Assembly (NCBI GenBank): GCA_023853785.1
Contig: JAJIRX010001026.1
Span: 62,001-126,000, forward strand
DNA: 64,000 bases
Source of the DNA: Psilocybe azurescens
Lineage: Eukaryota; Basidiomycota; Agaricomycetes; Agaricales; Agrocybaceae
Direction: 5' to 3'
Each line of letters begins with the position of its first letter. The stretch's first letter is position 1. A program made the translations under genes and the position numbers. Shown one piece after another: positions 10,179 to 21,379 of this stretch. The notes beneath the pieces are model-generated. The model ran no database searches. It was given only the letters and a program-made list of their open reading frames with translations, and had not been told where the DNA came from.

Positions 10179-13090
10179 TTAACACCATATCACCGTCCGA
10201 ATATATACGTACGCCCGAATTATGTATTCCCACATGGCCGTTCGCTTTCGTCCGGCGGGCTCCTGCACACTCTCGCCGCTCGGAAGAATGGATTCATCGA
10301 CGTAAATGACTCGGCGTATTCTGCGGTTATTATCTAGGTCATCGGCCGTGAAACAATTACCAACGTAGTCACTCGGGCATTCTGTCCAGTTGATGGTGAT
10401 TTTAAGTCGTGAAGGATTCGAGCCTTTGAATCTCAACACATAATTGTGGACTGCTCCGAACAGGGTCTGTACCCGATGACGCACATTGGTGTCTGGTCTT
10501 CCTAGGTTGAAGGTAAGGTTGTGTTGGCCGAGCAAATTGACTAGCTCAGGCGAGGGCCCGGCCTTCGACAACATGAATGCAACAGCATCCCATACGAAGT
10601 CCCACTGACTGCTGCCCTCATATTGGGTCCCAGATATGTACTTTGTCGCACCCCAAGCCCTGACTGCAAACTCCAGCGCGAACACCGCAGCCGTAGTATA
10701 CGTTGATTGATCTACAGCGTGCGTGCCTGCTCGTGACGGGTCGTTTAGGAAATCGGCCACCATCCGTAGATATGAGGTACCGCTTATGGGATCACGATCG
10801 TACAAATCATGTTCTCGCCACGCATTGCTCACCTCGATACAATCGAATGATGCAGAAAAGAGGAAAGCGGGTACGTGAGCCGAGACGTCGGGTGCTGATG
10901 AGGATGAAAGCACCGCAAATGTCTGCAAATAGACTCCTGGATGATGTTCGAGTATCCTGCTGGCACTGACGGCAGACCAAAAAGCCAGACAAGGGCCCAT
11001 GGGAATCAATGCCAGGGAGTCGCATAATGTCTGATCGAAGTAATATCGATGGTAGTAATGGAGATATTCCGTTTGGCTAAATTCCTTGATTTGGAGTCAG
11101 ATATGTTGATTCCTATATCTTTAAAAAGTAGACATACCGACGTTCGCAGAAATTCTAGAAACATCACAGGACCATCATCCAAAGAGCTGTAATACGTGAA
11201 ATGTCTATCCCTCGATTTGATCGCATAAGTTCTCCAGTGTTCAAAATAGGGCACGTAGTGAACCTTCTCCCGAAGAGTGGCGTTGTCGTGCAGAGGACCT
11301 GCCAGGCGAAGATGTTTCAAGATTGACCGGTACGCATAATCTTGAATCCGTGTCACTGTGTAGAAGGCTATATACAAAATAAACCGAAGGTCAGAAATTA
11401 ATTTGTAAGAGAGAAATTAATGCTTACATTCAATAGCTGAAATACAGAAATGGGCAGCCTCCTCATGCCGTTTACTGGGATTAATGAAAAATTGACAAGA
11501 CCGGGATGGATCGACAAGGAAGTCACCGAATGAGGCATGAAGAAACTTGATGGGCTTGTTTCTATCTGAGGCATCCACAACCGACAATACGTCAATGAGA
11601 AGGAGCTTAACAGCACCCTGGGTAAGTTGCATACATTCCTCCAGTTCATAGACTCTCAGAGGTTCAACGGAATCATCCGTATTATTGCTCGATACAATAA
11701 CCACTCCTAGAATTTGCAAGACTGCTTCGACATCTTCCACGTCAGAAAGGATATTGAGGTATAAAGCATCAAGTTGCGCATATGGCTTATCATTATTGAC
11801 CGGAAGGAGGCCATGAATCACTTTGAGCCGATTGAGAGGATTATGACGAGGAGAGGATACATATCTAATGACCGTGACTGCATAGATAAATTGATCTGAC
11901 GATTTTGCGACTAGTTTTGCTATGTCTGCCTCCGATGGCCAGGAATCCGGAAGACAGGTGCGCATGATGTGCGTCTTTCTTATGTCACAAAACGAGTCTG
12001 TTAGATATTGCCAGATATCGTCGTCTGGCTGGAACGTGTCGTTGAGTGCAAGACGGAAAGCCGGAGGGGCGACAGAAAACGATGTTGTGAGATGATACTC
12101 TGGTCGGCTGACAATGAAAAATCTAAAGGGGAGAGCCGAGCGATGACATTGGAGTGCATTCGAGATGGTGTTTAAAATGGTGTTCTGAACGTGTGCGCCA
12201 TTGCATTCATCGAGACCATCTATGATGATTAGACTGGGAAATGGTGACGCAGATGTGAAGTGCCCGGCACTGGATAGCTGAAGAAGAGGATCGAGGAACA
12301 ATGTGCGAAATTGTGTATCAAAATTGAGCTGAAAGATTGCCGGATTATTGTTGATAGCTGCGTCGACTATTGGCCGAGATTGAGGAATGTGTAACCATAG
12401 TTGATAAGCCAACGTTGCCACCAGTTGAAGCAACTCTTTTATTTCCATTCATGATTTTTCGTTTACCACGTGATCGCGGCACGTCCCGACCAACCCCTAT
12501 CAATCTTTCACCGATCCTCATCCCCCTCCCCCCTGACCTTGACCTTACTTCTGCTCTTCATTCGAGATGTAAGAGAAAAAAGAAACTGGAAAGGAGAACA
12601 TTCTGCTTGGTGCATAGTTCTGCAAAGGTCTGTGCGATCGCCGATTTGCCTGCCCCGGTCGGACCATACAGCTGTAAGCTAGTCATGCCAGTCCGACAAG
12701 CCGTAACCATTACACCAAAATGGCGCTATAAATACACTCTGGCATCTAGTTGCTCGGACTGTATATGAAGTGGTGAGCTGCCAGGCTTACAACAGCCAAA
12801 GCACCAAGTTATCCCATCCAAATTCCCCAATAAACCAATCCATAAGCTTCTTAAGAACTGCGGTACAATTTTTGGGTGGAATTTGAGAGGGTTGAATTGC
12901 TCACCAGAGTCATGGAGCGCCCCGGAGACAATACATCCATCCATCGTTTAATGGCTGTACTCATGCGTTGATTGTATAATCGACAGAGACTGAGGAGCCA
13001 TATACCTTTAAACAATTGAGCATGATGGTGCTCGTGGCTCTCGGTGAACGTTTCTGCATTGATCAAGACGTTGTTTAAATTTTGGAACAT
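10179..13090 (-). pseudogene. NLR (NACHT) gene, decayed
   Basis: Likely a non-self-recognition STAND NTPase. Read on the minus strand: exon 1 is 13090-13006 (MFQNLNNVLI..HAQLFKG), intron to 12955, exon 2 from 12954 with a frameshift, then a 121-bp insertion (12672-12792) immediately before the P-loop GPTGAGKSA (about 12640-12672). The NACHT core continues at 12448-11417 with Walker B LIIIDGLDEC (about 12204-12240), VSRPEYH and helical winged-helix-like sequence up to KFLHASFGDFL. Further helical sequence lies at 11377-11006 and 11009-10179, separated by likely introns. No WD40, ankyrin or TPR repeats are visible. The frameshifts and insertion make the N-terminus unreadable; the NACHT body itself is open for 344 codons. 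The P-loop context matches the truncated NLR at 5098. Confidence 0.75.
12672..12792 (-). mobile_element. 121-bp MITE-like or introner-like insertion in the NLR P-loop exon
   Basis: The paralogue at 5400-5415 reads TTGGCTGTACGGTCC without interruption. Here the minus strand reads TTGGCTG, then TTGTAAGC...GCTTACA, then GCTGTATGGTCC. The ends are inverted (TGTAAGC/GCTTACA), and GCTG appears on both sides as a 4-base duplication. The termini coincide with a GTAAGC donor and a TTACAG acceptor, so it could be spliced like an introner, although precise removal would leave a frameshift. It also contains GGTGTAATGGTTA, which resembles a tRNA A-box. Confidence 0.5.
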
Positions 13091-13199
13091 CGTATAAGCA
13101 ACTTGTATCCGTTATGACTGAGCGCGGAGGATGATGGTATGTCTCTCAGAACTTTTCCTGGGAAAAGAAAGCTTAGTTTTGATTCCCAGATTCTCAAGG

Positions 13200-13440
13200 G
13201 GAGGTGAATAAAATGCGATGACAACACATGGAAAGGTGTGCATGGGGCTTGCCATACTCGAAAACAACATGATGTTTTCATTAGTGCTTTTCATCACATG
13301 CAGGGCTTTTGTTACTTTAGGATCAAAGCCGACACTGCTTACATGTTAATCGGATTTCTGAAATTCTTTATTGCAACTTCATCGTTGAAGGAAACAAGCC
13401 CAGTCTTACCTTATTCTCAACGGCCCGTGTAAAGTGTAAT
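13200..13440 (-). repeat. NLR upstream region, inverted copy 2
   Basis: Diverged reverse complement of 4740-4990, directly upstream of the minus-strand NLR first exon. Confidence 0.6.
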
Positions 13441-13599
13441 ATGATTCGAGGTAAGAATCGCCAACGTATCGACATAGACGGCCTCCGTCTGTCTTGCTTC
13501 ATGACGCGTCCATCGTACAAGACGCGCAGTCACTCACATTTGGAATACATATATAAGCACAGCAGCTACACTCCCCTGTTGCTTCATTCTAAATGGATT

Positions 13600-13745
13600 A
13601 CTTACTCGGGCTGAGAATAGCGATACATAAATGTGGGCCTTCCTTATGCTTTTTTCTGCGGTCAATAGAAAAGTGTAGAGACCGCGCTGAATCGAAAGGT
13701 AAGTGAGTGAAAGCCGCGTGCAAAAAATTGATTTTTCTTCAGTTA
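13600..13745 (-). pseudogene. Second NLR fragment (post-NACHT helical part)
   Basis: The minus strand reads HAAFTHLPFDSARSLHFSID and then a K-rich stretch and HLCIAI. This corresponds to HASFGDFLVDPSRSCQFFIN in the NLR at about 11560-11470. It is in frame for only about 45 codons and lies upstream of the main NLR, so it is a remnant of another NLR copy. Confidence 0.5.
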
Positions 13746-14518
13746 TTAGAGATATTGTTTGAAGTTCTGAACATTGAGAACGCACCTGGGGTATATACGA
13801 TGCGCTTATGTTGTCGGTTCTTAGATAGTGGATAAGAGAGAACAAAGTTGGGTAAGCGACAAAAGCCAGTATGACAAGCACAATGAGAGTAGTATGAAGA
13901 CAAGTGGGAAGCTGTGGCAAACCAATAACCATATACTCACATAATGTTTCAAAATGGCTGTAGATCACATGCACAGCCTGTCCGTCATTTTCAGGTCAAA
14001 CATGTATGCCTCATAATCAACATCGCGCAGGGAAACACATATGGATTGATGCGAATGTTTTCGGGTGTTGGAGCATAAAGGATCTGCCCCGCCCAACTCG
14101 CCTGCAACGTGAGGGTCGGGTCTCCAAACAGAAATTTTGAAAGTAACGCCCAGTGAGTCCACTTAACGCCTGGTGCGATGAAACATGTCGGATGGGACGA
14201 ATGTGAATATTATTTGAAACGACCTGTTTCTACTATATATGCTACATGACTTCCCGGGCACGCTGCATTGAAGGAACACATTTGAGGGTCGCTTGATTTG
14301 ACACCCACATGTACGTCCTTCTGTCAGACAAGCTTGGAAGAGATCTCAATCAACGTCTCACTGAACAACACACACACACTGAGCATGAGGGCGATGTTGA
14401 TCTCTGTGTGGATCGGGTGGAGCACAGCTTCTTTGAGCGTATGTGCGGTGGCAAGATGTAGTATGTGATCCCGCCTGTTGCACGCAGTTGCAGAGTGGGC
14501 TGTAAATCTGAGGAAGGT
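13746..14518. other. No gene recognised
   Basis: Between the NLR remnant and the GGAAGG minisatellite. A hydrophobic minus-strand frame near 13850-13970 is of uncertain meaning, and nothing else stands out. Confidence 0.4.
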
Positions 14519-14625
14519 AAGCAAACGGAAGGGAAGCAACGGAAGGGAAGCAATGGAAGGGAAGCAACGGAAGGGAAGCAAACGGAAGGGAAGCAAATGG
14601 AAGGGAAGCAAATGGAAGGGAATTA
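14519..14625. repeat. Minisatellite, 14-16-bp GGAAGGGAAGCAA unit
   Basis: About seven near-perfect units of GGAAGGGAAGCAA plus 1-3 variable bases (ACGGAAGGGAAGCA and so on). A short CA run (14694-14710) follows. Confidence 0.9.
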
Positions 14626-14721
14626 AACAAGCAGCAAGAGAATGGTGAAAACATGTTAGCAACAATCCTAAAATCCTTAGAAGAAAAGGAACAAAACACA
14701 CACACACACAAAGCTAACCTC

Positions 14722-15410
14722 CTAAACACCCAAAACCTCAAAGTTCCACGGAAAACGAGTCGGCAGCATCTGTGATACAATGAACAAATTGCTCGTCGGC
14801 ATGCTGTGCAGCTTGCTCGGGTACGTCCCCCGCTGTCCTCGGAACCTATTGCTCTTCCCCGGGATCTTAATCCTAAAGCCCTCCAAGTATATCAACACCG
14901 CAATAATGACCACCGTCGAGATCAGCGGCATCACATTCGGGAGCCGCTCCCTCCAGAACGCGTCCCGGAGTGCCCAGCCTTTGTTGTGCCACAAGGGCAG
15001 ATGGAAGAGGACAACGAGCGCGCCTTCGGAGTTCGAACTCGCTCCCGTGTCCGATGTTCACAGTGGTAGGCGAGAACGCCTTCCAGACGATCGACTCGTA
15101 GATGTTTGTCGCGATGGAGAGGAATATGCCGCCGCCGAGGTCACACGGCTGGCTGTAGAGCCCTGTGTGGACGTAGACCGTGGCTTGGCTGAGGGCGATG
15201 ATGAGAGCGAACACTGCAAAATTTTAGTCAGTATGTGTACTTCTTCGCGCGTATCCATATATGAATGATGAAGAGATTGGGGAGAAGGGTACCGATGGAG
15301 GAAGGTCGGAATGTTCACGACACAAGATGACACAGCACTCACGTTTCTGAGCACCACTAACAACGCCCGATCCTCCTGAAGACTGAAACCGACATCGATA
15401 AGGTTGGTGT
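14722..15410 (-). pseudogene. SEC61 alpha (translocon pore) fragment, internally deleted
   Basis: Sec61 alpha forms the ER protein-conducting channel. On the minus strand, about 15395-15340 gives HTNLIDVGFSLQEDRALL; an intron runs to about 15215; then [20 protein letters not shown] and [20 protein letters not shown]; and, after a frameshift, [38 protein letters not shown] and NLFIVSQMLPTRFP, ending near 14722. All of these are diagnostic Sec61 alpha segments in the right order. Compared with the family, a block of about 30 residues after TGLYSQP and a shorter one after RGTYP are missing, one frameshift breaks the reading, and both ends are absent. It is therefore a relic of a housekeeping gene rather than the working copy. 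Confidence 0.85.
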
Positions 15411-17290
15411 GGAAGAGATTAATCTTTCTTGGGGAGAGGACTACGGTTGTCGAAGCGGATTAATGATCAGGATATTTGATGGCGCGGAAGGCTCGGTCAC
15501 GGTGTGGCTCAAAGGGCGCAGGCGCAGTTTTTATCATAGTAAAGTGGGGGTCAATTCACTAGGGATTCCGCTCTACATTTTGTCTGTATATACGAGTCCA
15601 AGCGCACGCGTTCTCTTACGCCGCCGGATGACCTTCCGAGTGCCAATTTGTAAACTAATGTCCGTTTCAAATGTTTTAAAAATAAAAAGCTCAGATCGAG
15701 CAGATGAAGGATGAAGCGCGGGCGTGCCGATGGCTTTCAGGAGTGCAGATGCGCACATACGGCTCTGCCTTGCTCAAGGGCATTCCCCGTCGTAGCCCCT
15801 CAACTACATTGTGGCATAGCTCCTCCCGCAGGGGATCGACACGGCGGCGTCCATCCTTGTCCACTCGACTGACAGGTACGTAGTAAAAGAAAATAAAGAG
15901 GTCAAACTGCGAGAAATGGAAAAGATAATGGAAATTGAAATAAAATCGGTAATGAAACTCGCCGTGATCCTGTTCTACCATTCGTGATCGGACTGTGTTA
16001 TGCGGCTGACGTGCGTTGGCAGGGGTATGTTGGTGGGGCGAAACGTCGTTGAGCGTTCGTGCGGGCATTTGAGAAATGCGCAATGCGCGATAATGACGGC
16101 GTGGACGCCGAGTCGTGGGAATTCCGACTTAGCTCGGTTCTACGAGCGCGTTGTCAATCTCCTCCACATTGGCCCCCGCCAAAAGCTGCATGATCATTCT
16201 TGAAGTGGTAATAGGTGTGATACTGAGCTCCATGAGCGTTCCACGGTTAGAGATGAGGTTGGAGGAGTGAGTTCATTTCTAGATGAGTTCATAGCAGGAT
16301 GAGCAGAAAAGAAACCCAAGATCGAGCACACCAGAAAGATAAGGAGTGTTAACGTCATCCATAGTACGTTTTGGTTGAATGGAAGCTTGTGATATGAAGG
16401 TCAGTACGTGTTGTTTGGGGTTTAACGAAAGGAAACATACTTTGCAATCGGGTGAAGAAACTTCTGGTAGTATGGGTAAGAAAGGCAGGAGGAGGTCGGC
16501 GGGCATTAAAAAGGGAGAGATGGAGGAGGAATAGGGGTGCGAAAGGCAGCGAGCAATCAAGAGGAGGGACCGAGCGATATGAGGACGGGCATAAAACAAA
16601 GCACGAGAAATGAGGGAACACAGTAAATAGGGACTGCAGAAGATGACCTAATCATTTGTCAGCATTTTCGGTGACCCAAAGCGGGGGCCCGAGGCGATCC
16701 GGACCCAAGTCACGACGAGTCCGCTGTACTCGAATAGAACTCGTTGTCTCATCTCTTGAACTTTGAAGTACTCCGAAGTACTCCGATTCATACACATTGC
16801 CAATGTGCCTGGGCCGGTGTACTGATCCACTGGGAATAATGTTCTCAGGTAAGCTCAGTCCCATGATTCATTCAGGTTTGTGCGAGGTTGCGAGTCTCGA
16901 GGTGTAACGTTTCTGCCTAAAATGGAACATGCCGGAATTGCACACAGCACAACCATCGGCAAAACTGCAAAAAGAATAAATTGGAATGCAATGCCCTTGA
17001 AAGGCAACAAATGACACAAATGCCCAAAAGGCATGGTAAAGTGAAACAAATAGACTCCTTATTTGTAAGTCACGCCCAGAATTAGCTAAAAATAAAACCT
17101 TGGTAGTCCTTGTAAGGTAGCTTAAATCTTTGTTAACCTTGCATGACAAAAAATTTCCACAGCCACCGAGGGGCCAATTTTACAGTAAAATATTGGATCA
17201 TTTAATGTTGCTATAAAACACATAGCACTCTTCTCATATAACTCCAATTGATTATTCAGATTATCAGATTATCACATTTAATTGAAACAC
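15411..17290. other. No gene recognised
   Basis: Mixed-composition sequence with only short frames on both strands. I see no domain, repeat array or RNA. Confidence 0.4.
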
Positions 17291-17294
17291 CTTT

Positions 17295-17368
17295 TACCAG
17301 GATTGAACCACCACCTTCGTGAGAACACAATTAAATACCTATTCTAACTACTACACTAATACATCATT
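17295..17368 (-). tRNA. tRNA-like sequence, possibly tRNA-Glu-derived (degenerate)
   Basis: The minus strand has an A-box-like TTAGTGTAGTAGTTAGA (17343-17360), a B-box TGGTTCAATCC (17300-17310) and, between them, TTCTCAC, which resembles a CTC (Glu) anticodon loop. Acceptor-stem pairing is weak, so I regard it as a tRNA pseudogene or SINE head. Confidence 0.35.
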
Positions 17369-19665
17369 ACTGTATATAAGTACGTGATGGTCTATGTCAC
17401 TATCTAAAAAGCGGCCTATCTGGGAGAGCCAAAATAATTGATAGACAATTAAATCTCATACCAATGTTTAGTGTATTTTACATACCAAACTTATGCTTAT
17501 TGTAACTTACAAGAATGCAGAAAAGGTTGTCAAAAATGCAAGGTACCTCAATGGTCCACCAAAAATTACCACTGAAAGTAAAGTTGAATAAATATTTGGT
17601 TTAAATTTAATACTGCCTTAATTCTTACTCAACCAGTTTAAAATACTAGAATAATTAGTGGGCATAGTAACGTAATACAATGTTTGTATGACTTTCCCAG
17701 GATGCACAAAGGTTTCGATCACCCATATATAGCCTCAAAATGATCGACTTGCCTGATATAGGCCACAATGCAATATATGGTTTTGTCGGTTTTGCCGATG
17801 ACCATTGGACTATCTGTCCTGAGATAAGTCTGAACCAAGTCAGGCTTTGACGTTACAACTCTCAGATTGTCACACCCGTTACTCCAGTACATGTTTCCTG
17901 GGGCGGCCGTGGACTTATATAGTAGCGGAAACCCAGACCGCTACACGAGGTATCTTGTTCACTGATGAAAAGTATAGACAAATATCCCGCCGTGACGGCT
18001 TCCCTCCACACTGCATAGACATATATGATGAAGTGATAGTCAATGCGACCCCTCACGCCAATATGTGATATCCCTCTCAAAATTTCCTTCATTTGGCATT
18101 CAGCTCCCTGAATCAATCAGTCAATTGATCGATCAGACAGCGTGACTAGGTGTGGACTTGTAAAGTTTGCGTACACCCCGGCACATACAACTGATATTAA
18201 CTGATGAGGACCGGTCATGTAAATTTAACCCTGACTTATAACTCACCAAATGGGAAATGATTTATGCGGAGTTATACGACGCCCATTCTGGCACAGCCGC
18301 ATTTAACTCCTCACCGCATTGACGCTACAGCACATAAATTAGTGGACGGTGTGATGCATCAGCATCTTGTGAATCAAAGTCCGTACGTTCTGATATGCAT
18401 TTGATCTTGGGATAAGTGCTTCGATCATTCGAGGAGGCTATATACGTACAAGCTAAGAGACGTAATGGGAACATGGTCAGCAAAATAAGATATCATTTGG
18501 AGATACATGTACCCACGATCTAAAACACAGGAACACAAGCAGGAAGCTCAGTATAGGAAAATGAATGACCTAGGTGAAATTTGAACGATCTTCCTAAGAG
18601 AATGGGAATTATTAGTATGAAACTTAGCAATGGTAATTCTGGCTGCTATACCAACTACAGGGCCCTATCACCGAGAACATGATCATCGGAGAGTAATTAT
18701 TTGGAGGAAAGACTCTCTTACACTGTATTCACACAAACGGACTCAATTTAAATCAGGATACAATCTGACAAGTGCAGCAACGAGAATGAAAGTCAGAATG
18801 ATGATACCCTACTCGATCGGTTGTATTACTCACGGCCTGACAAAAATTAAATCTTCATTAAACTGACTGTGAGGGTTATAATATTGATAGTTTCAGGCCA
18901 CCCACAAGCTATAGACGTAGTTCAGTTTGCTGTGAATAGGAATCTGTGTCTACTTACTTTCCGGGAAGGGACAAATGAAAACAGGTCATTAATTCAAAGC
19001 ACCTGGACAACATAGTGTCCTCTTTACACGATTTCTCTGTACTTTACTTTGCTTGATTGAGACCTGCTTTTTTCTCGTTCTTTACGCTTTCTGTGTCTTG
19101 CCATTCATTCTTATTCAATATTCAGTGTTCATTGCTCATTTTACATTCTACTACACCCTTGTCATCGTGATTCGTGATTCGTGATTCGTCTCTATTTGCT
19201 GATATATCTTCTGCCTCCTTGTTATTTGCCACATACGCCTCTTAAGCGTCTCTTAACACAACATAACACAACATCTTATGTCATTTTATCATTCTTTTTC
19301 TTGTCACTTTCTCGCGTGCTGGTCGATGGTATCCAATGCAGCCTTCCAGCTCGCTTTGATTCCCCGTCTTGTCTCTTGATTCAACACCATTCCCACCATC
19401 CCCCGTCAACTACAACCTTTCATTCTGGTTTCCCGATCTCGTGTGTCTGTAGTTTGCGAAAGTCAGAAGGCGGTGCTAAATATAGTAACGGGGATTCCTC
19501 AAGCTCGCGTCCGAGTCGGTTCAGGATCGAAGCCGTCAGATTTACAGAGATGCTCTCAGAGGTTATTCGTAGTCCCGAGTGTCGACATCAAGGGGGTATT
19601 AGCTAGAAATTCCTAATTCATTACGGCGTCCGGAATGGAAGCTATTAGTTTGAAACATTTTGGAC
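17369..19665. other. No gene recognised; short GTGATTC repeat at 19168-19190
   Basis: AT-richer sequence up to about 18900, then a pyrimidine-rich stretch with a short tandem GTGATTCGTGATTCGTGATTC. This stretch could be the promoter side of the AstC-like relic downstream, but I cannot show it. Confidence 0.4.
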
Positions 19666-21379
19666 ATGTCTCGATACTGCAATTCCTGTGACACGCTCAT
19701 CTTAGATATGTGCTGAGTCTTATTCACCTCCAAGGGTAGATAAACAACGAACGTCGACGCTCACATGTTCAGGCAAATCATCGGCACGCAGTCGTGGTAT
19801 ATTCTCGAAATGGGGAAAATCTCTGACCAAGCTTATGCCTTGATAGCGACTCAATTGTCCCTCTGCGAAGATGACATCTGGGACGCGGTCCAGAATGCAA
19901 TTGATAGTCTTGTTTACAGTGGTGAGATGTTCGATCTTATAGCTGACCTCATGAAAGCCTGGCGTCACCAGGCTCACTGAGGAGTCATGCGGAGAATGAC
20001 AGGACCACGATATATCGATAGAACGACTGACTGGGCTACAGGTGTGTACAGTGCATAATGTCTAATGTGTAAGAGAGAAGTCGACGTCGAAGGAATGGGT
20101 TGGGGATCACGGTCACGTGTACGTAAATGTAATAGATAAGATAATATGGAAAGGGGCTGTGGTAAGACTGGGGGCGCCAGGCTTACACCTCAATCTAAGA
20201 CGGAAGATATACTCCATGGCCAACATGCCTTCGTCGATCTGGGAAGTTGTGAAACGCAAAAGTGGAGCACTGTGGGATATGTTTGATGGCATTTTCATAT
20301 CTGGTACAGTGGGAGGATGCAAGCATGACTTCGCTTTTATCAACATGTCCTGCCCCAAACAGGTTCTATCCCAGAGCACACATTGCTTGTATACGACAGT
20401 CGAGACAACATCGTTACTGGGCGCTGTCTTGGATTTAAATGTATCCTCTACGATACCTTTGCCAATGTCCACCAAGCGTTACGCAACCTCTGCGGAGATC
20501 CAATCTCACGTGCATCCGAGTTTCTCGTATCGAATGCTAAACGTCATCACTGATTTGCCTCCGCCAGCCAGATTATTCACGAGAATGTCTGCCAGCTACT
20601 TATTTTGGGAGGTCGCTAACGATCCATCTCTGGTTGATTGTCCTCACTACCCTGCCAAGTGTAACGTTTTCACGTGTCGCTCAGAGTTTACAACCACGGA
20701 GTTTCCAGACGCCCTCGATACGACCAGTTATTCCCGACGTGGCATCCCATGAAATGAAGATGAGGGTTATGTACAGAATGGTGACCTGCTGCAATGTGGA
20801 TAGTATACCGTTGGCCTACTTCAATCACAACTGCCAACCACGCGACCCCGTCATCTGCACAAACGTACTGTCTCTGTTTTATGCGCATGACAGAGGGGAA
20901 GAGATATCCAAGGCTACCAGATTTATTCATTCTATCCTCCGAAATGGTGCATATACTGGGGTACTGCATATTACGAAGGCTCTGAAGTTTTTTTCTAGTA
21001 AGTTTCTCGCATGTAAATATACCCTGTACGTGATCTGTTATTAACGTTTGATCGCCTTAGCTCTCTCCTGTGATTGATTGAAAGGGCTCCTATGCTGGAG
21101 AAGTCAATGGGACCTTTATTTAAAGAGCGCTGCCAAGAACGTATAGGGTTTCCATGTGATGCCCTTGCTCTAGCTATGAGGCTCCATTGCTGTACACGAC
21201 TGGGGTTGAGAGTGGAAAGTGACTTTCACAGATTATTGGCCATACAGCAGTTGGACGGGAGTTGGGAAGGAGGATTTTTCTATATCTACTCCTCGCCAAG
21301 ATTACAGGTGGGAAATAGAGGCCTCGCAACTGCTATTGCCCTATGGGCAATCAAGGAATTTACCTCCAAATTCAGCTAA
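19666..21379 (+). pseudogene. AstC-like HAD/class II terpene cyclase relative, decayed
   Basis: Fungal AstC/AncC-type proteins combine a HAD phosphatase-like fold with a class II terpene-cyclase DxDTT motif and make drimane-type sesquiterpenes. Here CDTLILDM..VLFTSKG (19687-19730) is the HAD motif I region, with a TGA inside it and a second stop just after. MFRQIIGTQSWYILEMGKIS and EDDIWDAVQNAIDSLV follow. Positions 20210-20330 give SIWEVVKRKSGALWDMFDG. In a shifted frame, 20360-20600 gives LLVYDSRDNIVTG, ANVHQALRNLCGDPISRAS and IHENVCQLLIL. FPDALDTTS (20702-20728) occupies the DxDTT site with Ala replacing the first Asp. YFNHNCQPRDPVICTNVLSL and, after a GTAAGT intron at 20998, RCQERIGFPCDALALAMRL and QLDGSWEGGFFYIYSS (QW-like) close it. 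Multiple frameshifts and stops make it a pseudogene. Confidence 0.65.

Noticed and set aside
19181..19606. 141-codon plus-strand frame upstream of the AstC-like relic
   Set aside because: Arises from a pyrimidine-rich promoter-like stretch; no domain or conserved composition.
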